NCBI RefSeq assembly: GCF_905475395.1 | Contig: NC_058339.1 | Span: 90,654,520 to 90,718,519 of the forward strand | DNA length: 64,000 nt | Source of the DNA: Chrysoperla carnea | Taxonomy: Eukaryota; Arthropoda; Insecta; Neuroptera; Chrysopidae | Reading direction: 5' to 3' | The notes under the pieces: model-generated | The model's database searches: none | Seen by the model: the letters and a program-made list of their open reading frames with translations, nothing else | What the model was told of the DNA's origin: nothing | Position numbers and translations under genes: made by a program | Shown here: piece by piece, positions 1-12,640 of the stretch | Position numbering within the stretch: position 1 is the stretch's first letter | How the letters are laid out: the number at the start of each line of letters is the position of its first letter

Positions 1-351
1 GATTTCAGATCTTGTCATCTATTCTCGTACATTTTCAAATTTTAACGAAAGATACATTGAAATCGTCATCAGGACAAAGACCTGTTCTTCAAGAACACTG
101 CCTATGTGTTTGGATTAGTATGAACTCCAGAATAAAGTTTTATTCTAGAGGTCATTGTTCTGAATAAGGTAGTGTCAACATTTGTTACATTAAATATGAC
201 AAAAGTAAAACTGAAAATAATTCTACTAAAAACTACACTTCTGAATAAAATATATGTCATAACTGAGTGTTTCACGGTCTAAGAGTAACAATAAAACAAA
301 GAGATTGTAAGTAGCTTCAAAGAATTATTGTTGGGGTATTTAATGCATCTA

Positions 352-465
352 CACGGAAAGAAATCATACAGTATTACGTTCACGCCTATACTTACATATT
401 GATATCGGCAAAAAAATTCTTACTGTGTGTTGTGACAACATTTTTCATGGGACCTACATGCCCTG
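352..465. repeat. Repeat I (short MITE)
   Basis: ACACGGAAAGAAAT at the left and ATTCTTACTGTGTGT at the right are imperfect inverted ends. The interior GCGTTCACGCC..GATATCGGCAAAAAA recurs at 10,720-10,805. Confidence 0.5.
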
Positions 466-957
466 TGTGTATGACTAAACTGTTAGATAGCCAGTTTTCT
501 AGCCAGTGTTAGTCTTACAGGTTTTAAGCCAAACGAGAAAAATTACTCATTTAAAGTGAAAGTGAACATTCTATGCCAAAGGCTTAAAATCATCGCCGTC
601 TATCAGGTGTACGTCTTTTTAGAATTCTGAAACCCTCTAAAGGTTGAATGCTGAAATAGTAAATAAGTATTTACATTATTTACTAATGAAATAATGAGTT
701 ATAAATGAGATTGTTTTACAAACGAAATGGCAAACTGTACGTACTATCATGTCAAGCAAATTATATAACAATACTTACTGTTTCTCATCCAGTTCGTTGA
801 TAAATTCAAGCAAGCAAAATGGTTACATAATATTTAGTTTTACCTTCTTGAACTTCATAACAATATTTTGATTACCGTCTCTCAGACAAAAAGGCTTTCA
901 ATATATGGCACCTACATTACTAAAGAACGGCCAAGAGTGCCTTGGGAGAATTTCGAT

Positions 958-1650
958 TTCTCTTTGGTCTAGTGATGAGCACCAAGACCAAAATAAGAAG
1001 ACTAATTTCACGATCATTATCTTACTTACTTAGGGTTCAACTAGTCGCCCTATTAGCTCAGTTGGTTAAGGCGTAGCCACTTCCGTCCGCGGTATACTTA
1101 GGGTACCTGGTTCGATTCCCGCCGTCACAGCAAAATTAATTTAATAGTTGTGATGGGCTAGTGTAGTGCATTGTATATGCATGAAGGAGGTGGACTCAGC
1201 TTCTGAAATTGAGGAGCTGATAAATGAAATTATCAGCGGAAAAGTGGTAAAGCACATATATGGTATCACAATGGGCTCTATAGCCTAAGTGTGTCCTTCG
1301 TGGACAGCCAATATAACCTAACCTAACGTAGGCTTGAACTTTGTTCTTTGCCTTCCACAATGACCTTAGTCCTGTTATAATTAACTGCTTTTGTATAGCA
1401 TACTTGGTGTTGTACTTTGATCTTACTCTTACACATACGCAAGACCAAATAAGACTTGCAAGATCAAGATCAATAAGTAAGACAAGGATGCCAAAACCAT
1501 TATACTTAGGATAGTCAAATACAGTCTCGGTTTTATTCTTGGTCTTGGTCTGATTCATTTCTACTTCGGACTTTGATTTCACTTCGACTCTGGGCTCAGC
1601 AGGAGAATTCCGATCTCACTTTGGTCTTTCATTTCGGCTCGACTCTGAGT
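958..1650. repeat. CAAGACC-rich repeat, interrupted by a SINE
   Basis: Outside the SINE the region is made of variants of CAAGACCAAGA on one side and GGTCTTG/TCGACTCTG on the other, similar in style to 24,561-25,053. The 128-codon open frame on the minus strand here has no recognisable domain and is best read as this repeat. Confidence 0.45.
1047..1328 (+). mobile_element. tRNA-derived SINE
   Basis: Good pol III boxes: A box TAGCTCAGTTGG at 1054-1065 and B box GGTTCGATTCC at 1109-1119. The body after them does not fold as a tRNA, and the 3' tail ends in CCTAACCTAAC. It interrupts a CAAGACC-rich repeat. It is a SINE rather than a working tRNA gene because the acceptor stem is not closed and the element continues about 200 bases. 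Confidence 0.7.
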
Positions 1651-2259
1651 TCGGAGGGGTTAAAGGATGCTTTATAAAGCAAAAAACCATGACCTCGACA
1701 AAGCAATTAGTTCAAAAAAACAAAACATAGTCGTTCAGATGCTACACGATTACAAACAAGCGCACCAGCGATTGTATTTACAAAGATTCATTGGAAAGCA
1801 AAATAAAAAGAATTTATTTCAAGGAAAATATCTTAATTTTCAATGAGAACGACTACAGAAGAAAATTATATTTACTGTTACAGATTTAGTAAAGGACTTA
1901 CTAAGACTACAAGATCCTTTTTATGTTTTATTTATAGCTGTAAGTTGTTTGTAGGTATATACATAATTTTTAATGTTTATTATTTAAGTAAAATGCATAT
2001 TTACTTAGTAAATAATAAATATATAAACCGGAGGACTATAAATATTATGAGATGAGACAGACTTGTTTACAAAGAAGACTTTTCATCCACTAGCGCAACA
2101 CGAATACGAACTAACATTAATACGAACCGCATATGGGTAGAAATGAGTATAACTTCGTGATCGGACCAGTGTCATCGAGCTGAACCTCATTCACTGATTC
2201 TGACGGAATAAGACACTTGATTAACTTAAAAACTCTACAATTGTGTCATTTTTAAAATT

Positions 2260-2515
2260 GTGTTATTGGACTAGACTTGATATTATGACAAAATTTGAAA
2301 GTGAAATTAAAATAGATAAAAAAAACGAAGAAGTTATAAGCATTCAAAAATTTTTGCCCATCTTCTTTTAGCAAAACAAATTTTTATATAAATTTTATAT
2401 GTATGCCTTTGGTGATATCAGAAAAAGACGTCACTCATATTTTGCATACTTCTAAATATTTTCAAAAACCAACTGCACTTTTCTGCCCGTGCAGTGAGAA
2501 TTCCTTCGCCTGAGT
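2260..2515 (-). repeat. Repeat G copy
   Basis: Reverse-oriented match to 53,090-53,375: TTTTGGTGATATC-type block, GACGTCACTCATA, TTTGCATACTTCTAAA and CACTTTTCTGCCCGTGCAGTG. Confidence 0.55.
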
Positions 2516-2939
2516 GATAAAAAAAGTCAACAAGCCTATTGTCTATGTGTTTGTATTATTAAATTCATCGATCTATTTTCTTTGCTACTTTGAAATGTAT
2601 AATAATATTTACCGTATACTTGTAAGAATTGTAATGACGATATAATGAATATTTCTATAATTAATAAAGGAAGAAATTAAAAATAAATTGAGTAAAGTAT
2701 AAAAATTTACCTATCTACCTTTTATAATGAATGCTTTTCTAGGAATTGTAGCAGCTATAGGTATTACCGTTACTCTACGTTGCGTTGTCTCATCATAATT
2801 CAGGCAAATAGACAAGTTTTTAATCCGCTTTACCAATTTGAAATAATTTTATGGTGACACCTCGTAGTATCTGGAGAAGGGATGCTGGATAGAGACAGAT
2901 ACTATAGTATCTATGTTAGCAGAAGTAATATAACTGTAC

Positions 2940-3125
2940 TCAGCAGGGCTATCCACCAGAAGTATTGTGGGTATCGCCAACCAATATGGGCCTGACGTCC
3001 ATACTGCATTGACTCCGCCATAGCTATTGAATCCCCAATAGCCTAATGTTAAAATTCAAATCGGTATGACGTTCACACCGATACTGAGAAAGTAATACCC
3101 ACCAAAAATTTTGTAACCGTGTAGG
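2940..3125. repeat. Repeat I copy
   Basis: CCAGAAGTATTGTGGGTATC, ATATGGGCCTGACGTCCATA and a right end CCAAAAATTTTGTAACCGTGT parallel the copy at 10,612. Confidence 0.5.
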
Positions 3126-3287
3126 TTAAGTTAGAATAAAGACTTCGGTGAGTCGTGATGTATTTCAAAAGTCCATTAAACTATTATAAACTTTCGCTTT
3201 AAAGTATTTCTGTTAAAAAGTAAAGCCCAGTATTTTCTCGTTTTCTTGAAAAGTTAAGTATTTTTGCTGCTTTTGTGAAATCATTTA

Positions 3288-3765
3288 AAACAAGTGAAAA
3301 CAAACAATTGATTGATTAATTGTTGAAATACCATGTATAAAAAGTGTTGCTTACATTGCCATATTACACATACATACATGTCACACATACATAAACTGAT
3401 TTTCCCATATAATACATACAATAAAATTTGTTTATTTTTTTTATAAGGAACATTTTTTACATTTAAACTTTTGTTCTATCTCTAACAGTTTACAAGACCG
3501 AATTGACCTTTGATGCTAATTTACGAACTCTACCTCACTTTTTACGCCCTACGCATGCTATAATTATTTCAGCTTTATATCTTTTTTCGTTTTTGAGTTA
3601 TCGTGTACACGGGCGGACAGACAAACAACCGGAAATGGGCTAATTAGTTGATTTTATGAACATCTATACCAAAATTTTGCGCGTAACATCAATATTTTTA
3701 AGTGTTACAAACTTGGGACTAAATTTAGTATACCTTGACATATGTTACATATATACATACAAAAT
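3288..3765 (-). repeat. R550 copy
   Basis: Minus-oriented copy from AACAAGTGAAAACAAACAAT to TATATACATAC. It has TTACATTTAAACTTTTGTTC, GAGTTATCGTGTACAC and TTACAAACTTGGGACTAAAT. The region before TTATAAGGAACATTTTTTAC is shortened. Confidence 0.8.
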
Positions 3766-6223
3766 TTTAGACGTATTTTTTTGTAATCTGGTTTGTATCC
3801 TATTTTCGTTAAGTTCAAACCTTAAATGACTGTAGTATTTTTACATGGTACAAAAAAAACAAAACAAAACACAAATGGCTGTTGACGGTGGTGACGCTCG
3901 ACGGTCGTACTTTAAAGCTCAATTCAACTGTACAACTTCGATTAGTTAAAAATTATGATTTTTCTTTTTTCATTTTTCTTCATCTTTTTGTTTTTCTACC
4001 ATATTTCTGCTTTATTTGCCACTAGTAGGTACCCACCCCGTTTAGGTATTCATTCGTGTGCGCATTCATTTTTATAAATATATACTTACAACTCACCCGT
4101 TCCCTGGACGTTCCATTCCGTTTACTCTCTGTGTAATATCTTACTTACCTTCCTCTGCTCTCCCACTCCACTATAAGTGAGTGTGTGTACTTTAATACAT
4201 ACTTTTTTCATTCCTTTTATATTATTAGTTATATATTTTTGTTTTCTATTTTTTTTATAATAATTTTCTATATTTTTATATATAGGGTGTTTTTAGTTTC
4301 TTGTCTCAGTGATTTAAGATATCCAGCATTTAAGATTCCAGCATGAAAGCACTTGTCGACAGATTTGGCCTATTTTTTTCACAGACTCGAAATTGCAAAA
4401 TTTTTGGTCGTTTAGATCACGAGATATTCAGCTGAAAAGTTCGCGGTTCAAAGGTCAAAGCATGTAAAACTCACCGTTTATTTTTTACGATATTAAGAAA
4501 TAATCTCGACATAATTGAAAAAGAAAGTAGGAGAGTTAAAAGGAATATTTTTAGAATAAAAAAATAACCTCAAAATTGGGCATTAATTATTTCGTGTTTT
4601 AAACGGTCATTATACTGAAATTTTGGGATTTAATAGTAAGCCCTTATTATTAGTATGTGAAAAAATGAGTTTTACCGTACTTTTACTGAAACTGAAAAAA
4701 CCATACTGGAAATACCTTAAGCGATAACTGATCAGATAGGCGAGTATTAAAATTAAGACTGTCGAAATATAAGCTGCAAATCAAAACATTATATTTCCAG
4801 ATAAAATATTCTGTTCAAGAAAGGGTTAGGAGAAAATGGCAAGAAGCTGCGGATTTGATGCGAACTTTCCAACTGAAGTCGCATTTTACCAAATTAAACT
4901 GAAGTATTAATTTATATGTTTCTGAAACAAATACCAAAAAAAAAATATCTAAGCAAAAATATATCTGTCAATTTGTAAGACACCTTCGCTATTTACCATT
5001 GAATTTGTCAATTTTTCAACCTAAAAATTTTTTATTTTACTGATACCTGCGGCTTTTCAAGATCACAAATTAACAGCTAGAACCAGCGAAGACATTCTAG
5101 CCTACGAAAAGCTGTAGCCATCTAAAAGCAACCGTTCATCGTGATGTTATTGCCTTATTGTTTATGTTTATATTTCCTTATTATTTATAAGAGTATTCCT
5201 GTGACTGGGCTTAGAAATTGATTTTTTTGTTTTCAACCCTCTTCGCAATAAATTTCGACTTTTGTCCAAATTTCCTAGATCAATTTTTGTATTATACATC
5301 AGTATGAATTAGCAAATCGTAATTACTCTTGTGTACGTTACTCGTTGCTAATTTGTCGAAAATCGAAAATTCTTTCGAAATATCCTAGAGATCTCTTTTA
5401 TAATATATCCACATTGTAAAACAAAATGAATATTTATATAGCGTATATTTGAAGACTTTTATGAAAAAAATTTAAAAAAAGTCGAATAGGTTTTCGATTT
5501 TCGATTTATATCAAAATTTATAGGTATTTAAAGATCGGAGGTGTTCTTATGCCCTAAGACTAGCCCTTATTAAAATTATGTAATAAAAAATTCCGATCAG
5601 AACTGCGGTCACTTGGTCCTGACTTTGAAGCATACATTTGAACTCCAAAAACTTGCGGGCTCATTTAATTTTCAGTATCTTTAAAGTTCAAACAGCTAGC
5701 TTTTGGAAGTCAAAGCAGAATAACATTTCTTATATCGAATTCTAAGATTTGCCCGTTGGGTCCTTCCTACAGGTAGCTCAATGTCTCCAAAATTTAGTGA
5801 TGTACCATTGTGTGTGACCAAAATCTAAAATTCATTTCCGAACTAAGAATGGTGTCTTCAAAGTCACCAAGCCATCCGTGCACATCCCTTATAATCCAAG
5901 ACATTTACTTTCTTTCAAAGAAAGCATATGATATTCATCTCTCTAACCAAAAGTAAAACGTTAAGTTACCTCATCCCACCTAAATTTTCTTCCCCCTTCC
6001 CTCATTCCCCATTTTGCCCACATAATACGTGTAGGTACAGTATACACACACAATATATTCTCATATAATTCTCTAGACACAAATCTTTATTTAAATATGT
6101 ATGAAAAAGTTTTTCTCTATGTGTGTAGAGAGTATTTCCTCCATGGCTCCACAGCTCCACAGCTTCATAGCTTCAATTCCTCATATTCTGTTTCAGCTTC
6201 TTGAATATACATATATATATATA
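3766..6223. other. No gene seen
   Basis: AT-rich sequence with unassigned, probably old repeat material. TATAGGGTGTTTTTAG near 4281 may be the edge of a mobile element, but no matching second edge was found. Confidence 0.5.
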
Positions 6224-6848
6224 TTTATACCATGCATATATGAAATATACATAGTATATTAAGCTTAGTCCCAAGTTTGTAACGCTTAAAAATAATGATG
6301 CTAGGAAAAAAATTTTGTCATAGGTGTTCATAGAATCACCTAATTAGTCCATTTCCGGTTGTCCGTCCGTCCGTCCATCTGTGGTCACGATAACTCAAAA
6401 ACGAAAAAAGATATCGAGCTGAAATTTGTACAGCGTACTCAGGGCGTAAAAAGTGAGGTCAAGTTTGTAAATGAGCATCATAGGTCAATTGGGTTTTGGG
6501 TCCGTAGAACCCATCTTATAAACCGTTAGAGATAGAACAAAAGTTTAAATGTAAAAAATGTTCCTTATCAAAAATTAAACAACTTTTGTTTGAAATATTT
6601 TTTCGTAAACATCACTGTTTACCCGTGAGGGCGCCAATTAGGCGGAAATTTTATAATATGTGTACAAACTATACACTAAATGTCGGTCGGTAATGCAGAA
6701 ACCTATAAAGTCATTTACATATGTACTATACTTTATTAGTTATGGATGTGTCACATGTTTGTATGTGTTATGTGATAAAGAAATCGACACTGACTATGCA
6801 TGGTATTTCAACAATTAACTCAGTCAATTGTTTGTTTTCACTTGTTTT
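6224..6848 (+). repeat. R550 copy
   Basis: Plus-oriented near-complete copy beginning TATACCATGCATATATGAAA and ending CAACAATTAACTCAGTCAAT..CTTGTTTTAT, with a GTCCGTCCGTCCGTCC tract near 6360. Confidence 0.85.
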
Positions 6849-7075
6849 ATTTGAAAATCATGTTTTCGCTGAAAGAATTTTTAAGTATATTTCAACTTAT
6901 ATGGATATTTATATTATATATAATATACATATTATTTTATATTTGATATTGATATTTTAAAAATTTTGGTGTGATATCTTCCATTCATAGACCTCCATAT
7001 ACTATTGTTTACATAGTCACATACTTAGCTTTGTTACATCGCTTCTTCTGCCGACTTTACGAAAGAATTAAACTA

Positions 7076-7563
7076 AAACAAGTAAAAACAAACAATTGAC
7101 TAAGTAAATTGTTTAAATACCATGTATAGACAGTGTTGATTACGCTCTCTGATAATCCCATATTAATACATACTATAAAATTTGCATCTAATGTGTGCCC
7201 TTGTGAGTAAACAGAGATGTTGACAAAAAACTGTTTCAAACAAAAGTTTATGATAAGGAACATTAACATTACACATTACATTTAAACTTTTGTTCTATCT
7301 CTAACGGTTTACAAGATGGGTTCTACGGATCCAAGACCCAATTGACCTATTTTGCTCATTTACGAACTCGACCTCAATTTTTACGTTTTTGAGTTATCGT
7401 GCTCACAGACTGACGGACGGACGGACGGACAACCGAAAATGGACTAATTAGATGATTCTATGAACACATATACCAAAATTTTTTTCGTAGCATCAATATT
7501 TTTAAGCGTTAAAAACTTGGGACTAAATTTAATAAGCTATGTATATTTCATATATACATGATA
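7076..7563 (-). repeat. R550 copy
   Basis: Minus-oriented copy with GACGGACGGACGGACGGACA near 7411 and the family blocks in reverse order. The stretch before GTTTTTGAGTTATCG is shortened. It is followed head-to-tail by a deleted copy. Confidence 0.8.
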
Positions 7564-7725
7564 TAAAAACAATTGACTGAGTTAACTGTTGAAATACCAT
7601 GCATAGACAGAGTTAATAACTCTAACATATCATATAGCAAAATTTTGTTGGTAGCATCAATATTTTTAAGCGATATACAAACTTGGGACTAAACTTAGTA
7701 TACCTTGATATATATTACATATATG
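7564..7725 (-). repeat. R550 copy, internally deleted
   Basis: Only the two family ends remain: ATTGACTGAGTTAACTGTTG..ACCATGCATAGACA, joined near 7635 to GCAAAATTTTGTTGGTAGCA..AACTTGGGACTAAACTTAGT. The interior of about 400 bases is missing. Confidence 0.7.
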
Positions 7726-7876
7726 TTCTATTGATGTTGGAATTTTTAAAATCGGTTAATTAGTGAGTTCAAAAATTTTGTTTCCATTTCACCCCTTTAG
7801 AAAATGCATTTCAAAAAATTTTAAACTTCCACTGTCTTTTCTCTCCTCTGAGAGCTTTCTGATTTTAAATAATATC

Positions 7877-8178
7877 TATCTGTGAATTACCCGCTTCGCT
7901 AGGCAACTGCAATTTAAAATACAAAGAAATTGTGTTATATCCTTCACTTTATATGCCGTCACTTACCCACCTTTTGTTCAAAATTTCGTTCAACCTCTAA
8001 AATTATCAGTGTTACTATACTAGATTATGGATGTATTATACATAAAAACCTTCCTCTTGAATCACTCTATATACTAGAGAAAACGCATCAAAATCCGTTG
8101 CGCAGTTTTAAAGATCTAAGCATACATAGGGACATAAGGACAGACAGCAGGAAGTGACTTTGTTTTATACTATGTATT
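7877..8178 (-). mobile_element. Helitron-like copy, internally diverged
   Basis: TGTGAATTACCCGCTTCGCT at the 3' end and GACTTTGTTTTATACTATGT at the 5' end match the element at 61,249; the middle is shorter and different. The 75-codon open frame here is an artefact. Confidence 0.65.
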
Positions 8179-8184
8179 GATATT

Positions 8185-8262
8185 GAACAGTTTTTTAAAA
8201 TATCATCAAAATCGGAACTGCTATTGAGGACTTATTGAGACTATTGAGTAAAAGCATTCATT
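8185..8262. repeat. Element B terminal fragment
   Basis: ATCATCAAAATCGGAACTGC followed by TATTGAGGAC resembles the right end of element B. It is adjacent to the Helitron-like copy. Confidence 0.4.
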
Positions 8263-8933
8263 GATGTGACTAAAAAGTCAAGAATAAAATTTCAGGAGTA
8301 ACAAAACCTCAAGCTCCTGTGAAAATTCTATAAATATACAGAGGTTACAAAGAAACACCACAAATCGAATACCTCTCTATAAAGATAACATTGTTATTTG
8401 CATTTGAGAATAGTTTGTTGAATTTGGGCTTTGTCGGTGGTAAAAAGTTTTTCGGTTTTTTTTTTTTATGGTTTTGATAAATGCCTATTTTATTCATAAC
8501 TATTGATTAAATTATAAATTTTTTTTTTTTTAGCTTTTTTTTTAGAAAGTATTTGAAATCAATCATAAATTTTTATATGAATTTATTACGAAATATTGGG
8601 AATATATTTTCTTTTTATAAAAAGTTTTCCCGTTTAGTATAAAAGGTTTTAACAGTTATTATACGACAGATATTCGTTTAATAAATCAGTTCTTTTATAG
8701 TATAGAAAAAGAGAATAGTAGCTTATTGCGAAGTAGTGTTTGATTCGTTTCTTATAACCTTTAAAATAATAGTTTTGGTACCCAAAATTGCATTAATTGG
8801 GCAGAAATTCTACAAGAAAATGGGTCAAAAGTTTATCCCTATCTTGATTCCAAGTCCAATATATTTGTTTATAAAAATAAATTTTGTTTATCTAATTATT
8901 CCATTATAATCGCATCAATGAATGTTTTTACTA

Positions 8934-9738
8934 GGGGGTGCTCAATAACAGCTTCAATTTTGAGTTTTTTTTTAAAGGATTCTTTTTGTATATTATTTAA
9001 AATCAGAAACATTCCAGAGGGGAGAAATAACCTGGAGGGGGAATAGGCCATGTCGCGGCTGGTATATCGGCGTCCAGCCTAACTCGCTAATGTTATAAGT
9101 TAGAAAGTTCGAGATGATATTGACTTCAAATAGTAGGTGTCCCGTAAAAAAGGATTTTTCGAAATTCATCCCCTAACAGGGTGAAGTATTGGAAGAAAAT
9201 TTGTATGAACCGTCATTTTTCAGTTCACTACTTAACCGATTTTAAAAATTCTTTCACCTATAGAATGCTACATTATCAGCAAGTAACATGGCCGTATTTT
9301 TTTTCAAAATAATTAGGGATTCGCACTAAAAGTTACAATCCATTAAATAGTGAACAAAATAGTGAAGCATTCTGTAGGTGAAAGAATTTCGGTTAAGTAG
9401 TGAGCTCAAATATGACAGTTTGTATATATTTACATACAATCTTTCATCACCTATTTCACCTCTTTAGGGGATTAATTTTGAAAATTCCTTTCTTATGTGA
9501 CATCTACTTTATAACATCATCATCTTGTCGAAATTTCAAACTTCAATCATTAACAATTTAGGCTGAGCGTTGATATATCAGTCGCGACATTGCTTATTCC
9601 CCCGCTTTGAAATGTTTCTGATTTTAAATTACATAAAAAAATAATCATTTTGAAAAAAATCATTAAAATGGGAGCTGTTATTGGGGACTCCCTAAGAATG
9701 GCTCTTTTATATATTGCTTTATCCGACTTTTATAAAAA
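8934..9738. repeat. Long-TIR foldback element B, copy 1
   Basis: Left end GGGGGTGCTCAATAACAGCT and right end GGAGCTGTTATTGGGGACTC are inverted. The complementarity runs inward for more than 300 bases on each side (ATTCCAGAGGGGAGAAATAA vs TTATTCCCCCGCTTTGAAAT; the ATATATCAGTCGCGACATTG block). No transposase is seen. Confidence 0.75.
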
Positions 9739-11839
9739 ATGAAAAATTTGAAGAAAAAAAATTAATTAAAAACTTCTTAAAATACAGATGAAGAAAATAT
9801 TATCCTTAATTTATTAAAAGGTTTTTGTCATTCATTTTTCTCTAAATGAAAATTGATTTATATTCAATTTAGTTTCAAGATCTCTTCACATCTTAAACGT
9901 AGGTACGTACCTGAAAAACAAGTAAAGAAATTTAAAAACTTAACATTTAAACTTCAAACAGTTTTATTTTGTGCGTTCCTCTAGTTGATTTTTAAGGTTT
10001 TTACATCAAAAAAACTCAAAACATATTTTTTTAAAACAAAGGAAAATGTCTTAAAAGGCGATAACTACCTAAAAAAAAATAAAATAAAGAAAAGTAGAAT
10101 AAAAACGGAAATTTTTATATAAATTTGTAACATGAAATGAAATGAGAGAAGTGAAAATAAAGAAAGTGTGAGGAAAATGTGGGGTTAAATTTTCCAAACA
10201 TTTTCATTTTTATTAAATTCTATTCACAAGTATACATTAAATATTATTTAAAACCTACATTATTTGATGTGATCAAAATAAATCAAATTCCATTTGATGC
10301 AGTTGATCACCTCTTGGAATATCTAAAATGATTTATTATCATAAAACCTATCAACCAATGTTTCCGGAAAGGAAGGAAGGACTTTAATCCTATGATCTAT
10401 ACGGTTAGAAATGCACGGCGTTTATTTCAATGATACTAAAGATACTCAAAAAATATCTGATAATACTGTATATCATATTGGCGTATCATACAGTATAGGT
10501 GTAAACACTATGTTTGTTGTCACATTGCTCGTCCCTCGATAATTCTAACCTATTTTGTCACTTTAATAAATATTGCTGGTATATTATTAGTTGCATCTGG
10601 GATATTACAGTGTTAAATAGTGCTATTCGCCAGAAGTATTGTGGATTTCACCAGTCAGTATGGACCTGACACTCATACTGACATCGACTCATGCGTCCTA
10701 GCCGTTGCTCATATTCCGATACATTTAATAAAATCTTCGAAACCATACGGTATTGCGTTCACTTCACGCCTTTACTTGTGATATCGGCAAAAAATTTCTT
10801 ACCGTGTAAAGAGAGAAAGATAGGTTGATACTAATAATAAGGCTAGTTGCAAAGAGTGCTCTCAATTTGCGTAAGGTGAATTTTAGGCGACCTGTAATTG
10901 AGGAAACTTGCGGATACTAACGAAAATCATAAGTCTGGAGAGAAGGTTTGATTTTCTAACAATTAATGTTAAAAGAGTCAAGCGGTCGAACGGAATGATG
11001 AGTCTACCTTACTCATACACTCTTATAGTAGGTACATGCAGAGTAGAATAATATTTTTTGTATACATGTACCCTAACATAATACTAACATGTTGAGTTGA
11101 TAAGATTTTGCCCACAATGTGGTAGATACATGATTGTGTATGAAAACCTGTAGGTTTAATCTTATCCGCAGATAGGCAAAATTAATTTGTATGCACGGGG
11201 ATCATATTAAATTGTATGAAAAACTAACAAAACAAGTTGTTACGGATATAACTTACGAGATCAGACTAATCATTTGCTGATAAAATTCATTATTACGATC
11301 ATTAATTAAATTTTGTAAAAATAATTTTCTATAACTTTAGTTGTCTGGTAATTCCAATTTTATGTTACCCTCTCTGTAAAATTCACTTTTCTACGGCCTA
11401 GTTGAAAATGTTATGACTTGAAAATCTCAAGAACGTTTGTTCTTTCAAGAAATTTGACGACAGATAGATTGACAAGCGAACATTCATTTACAAATTCCAT
11501 CTTTCTTAAAAATTATCGAAGATTCGAAGCATTCTACTAGCCCCTTTAATTATAGTGTCCATTTTTTATTTCAATTTTCCAGTTGACTACAAAAGCTTCC
11601 TATTAAGAAATTAAAAACGTAATCTTAATACTTACATCATCTCATATGAATTCATTTCAAAATTAAATCATAAAATTTCTGTTGTAAATGATCTTATCAG
11701 GATTATTTCATATTTATACTCAGAGATAATTTTTTGCTAAGATTAAATCCGCGTGGGCGTTACTATGTCTTTGGTCTAGACATTAAGGTTGATAATTTTA
11801 TCTACTTTCGAATTATTTCCGCCTATCTGCAGTTTTAAA
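9739..11839. other. No gene seen outside repeat I
   Basis: AT-rich, no recognisable coding sequence or RNA gene apart from the repeat I copy at 10,612-10,805. Confidence 0.5.
10612..10805. repeat. Repeat I copy
   Basis: CCAGAAGTATTGTGGATTTC, AGTATGGACCTGACACTCAT, GTATTGCGTTCACTTCACG and GATATCGGCAAAAAATTTCT followed by ACCGTGT. Confidence 0.5.
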
Positions 11840-12235
11840 CATAAATTTTTTGCAGTACTTCAGAAATTTTAAAAATTTCTCTCATCACAAAAGTAAAAGT
11901 GTAAGCAAAAAATATTAACAGCGGAATTTTTCGGACCTGTTCGTGTACATTCGTTAGTTAAATATAAGTCGTACTCAGTAAATTTAAAAAACTTGTAATA
12001 GAAATATAATGAAATAAGATAAATTTAATTTAATTATTTCGATTATTTCTCTAATATTTTCACTCTCACACATTATTACATTATCACGTAATCAAACTAT
12101 TTTTAAATAAAGTAGTGCAGTTAAAAATAAATTTATATAAAATTATGTAGAGGTTATGATTTACGTTACGATTAACATAGTTAAGGAATATTTAACGCCC
12201 TAAATATTTGTCGCAGTGTAGAACTCGTAAGCAAA
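11840..12235 (+). repeat. Dispersed repeat J
   Basis: The reference copy of the sequence also found in SP2 intron 1. Begins near TTTTGCAGTACTTCAGAAAT and ends near ATATTTAACGCCCTAAATAT. No coding content. Confidence 0.55.
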
Positions 12236-12338
12236 TCTCTTATCAAGTGACTAAAGATTACTGAACGCTTGACGCGAGTGCTGACGGGTTAAATAATTAC
12301 AGAAATCCGAATACTATTAATGTTACATATTATATCTA

Positions 12339-12640
12339 TTAATGGAAGAGCCAGGCCAAAAAAATTCATTGAATTTACTAAAGCTGATGATTTGAGGTTT
12401 GGTTATAGTAGTTGTGTACACACACATACTGAGGTCAGTCAAGCGAACGAAAGAACAGAGGTCATATATATGCTATCGAAACAGTTAAGGTTTACGTGGT
12501 ACTAAAAGGTATTTACTAAAGCTGAAAATTGTTATGCAGATTGTGTATTGCAAATAAATAACAGTTATGATTGTCAGTCAGTTAGGTGCTAGAACAGGGC
12601 TGGTCAGGCAACCCATATTTATGAACAATAAATAGTAAAA
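12339..12640 (+). repeat. 162-base-unit foldback family, single-unit copy
   Basis: AATGGAAGAGCCAGGCC end, GGTCAGTCAAGCGAACG, and one unit (ATTTACTAAAGCTGAAAATT to TTATGAACAATAAAT). The copy at 29,720 carries several units. Confidence 0.65.

Noticed and set aside
1047..1135. A functional tRNA gene
   Set aside because: Pol III boxes are present but no closed acceptor stem or normal anticodon arm is apparent, and the element continues into a SINE body.
1196..1582. 128-codon minus-strand open frame
   Set aside because: Spans part of the SINE and the CAAGACC-rich repeat; composition reflects repeats and no domain is recognised.
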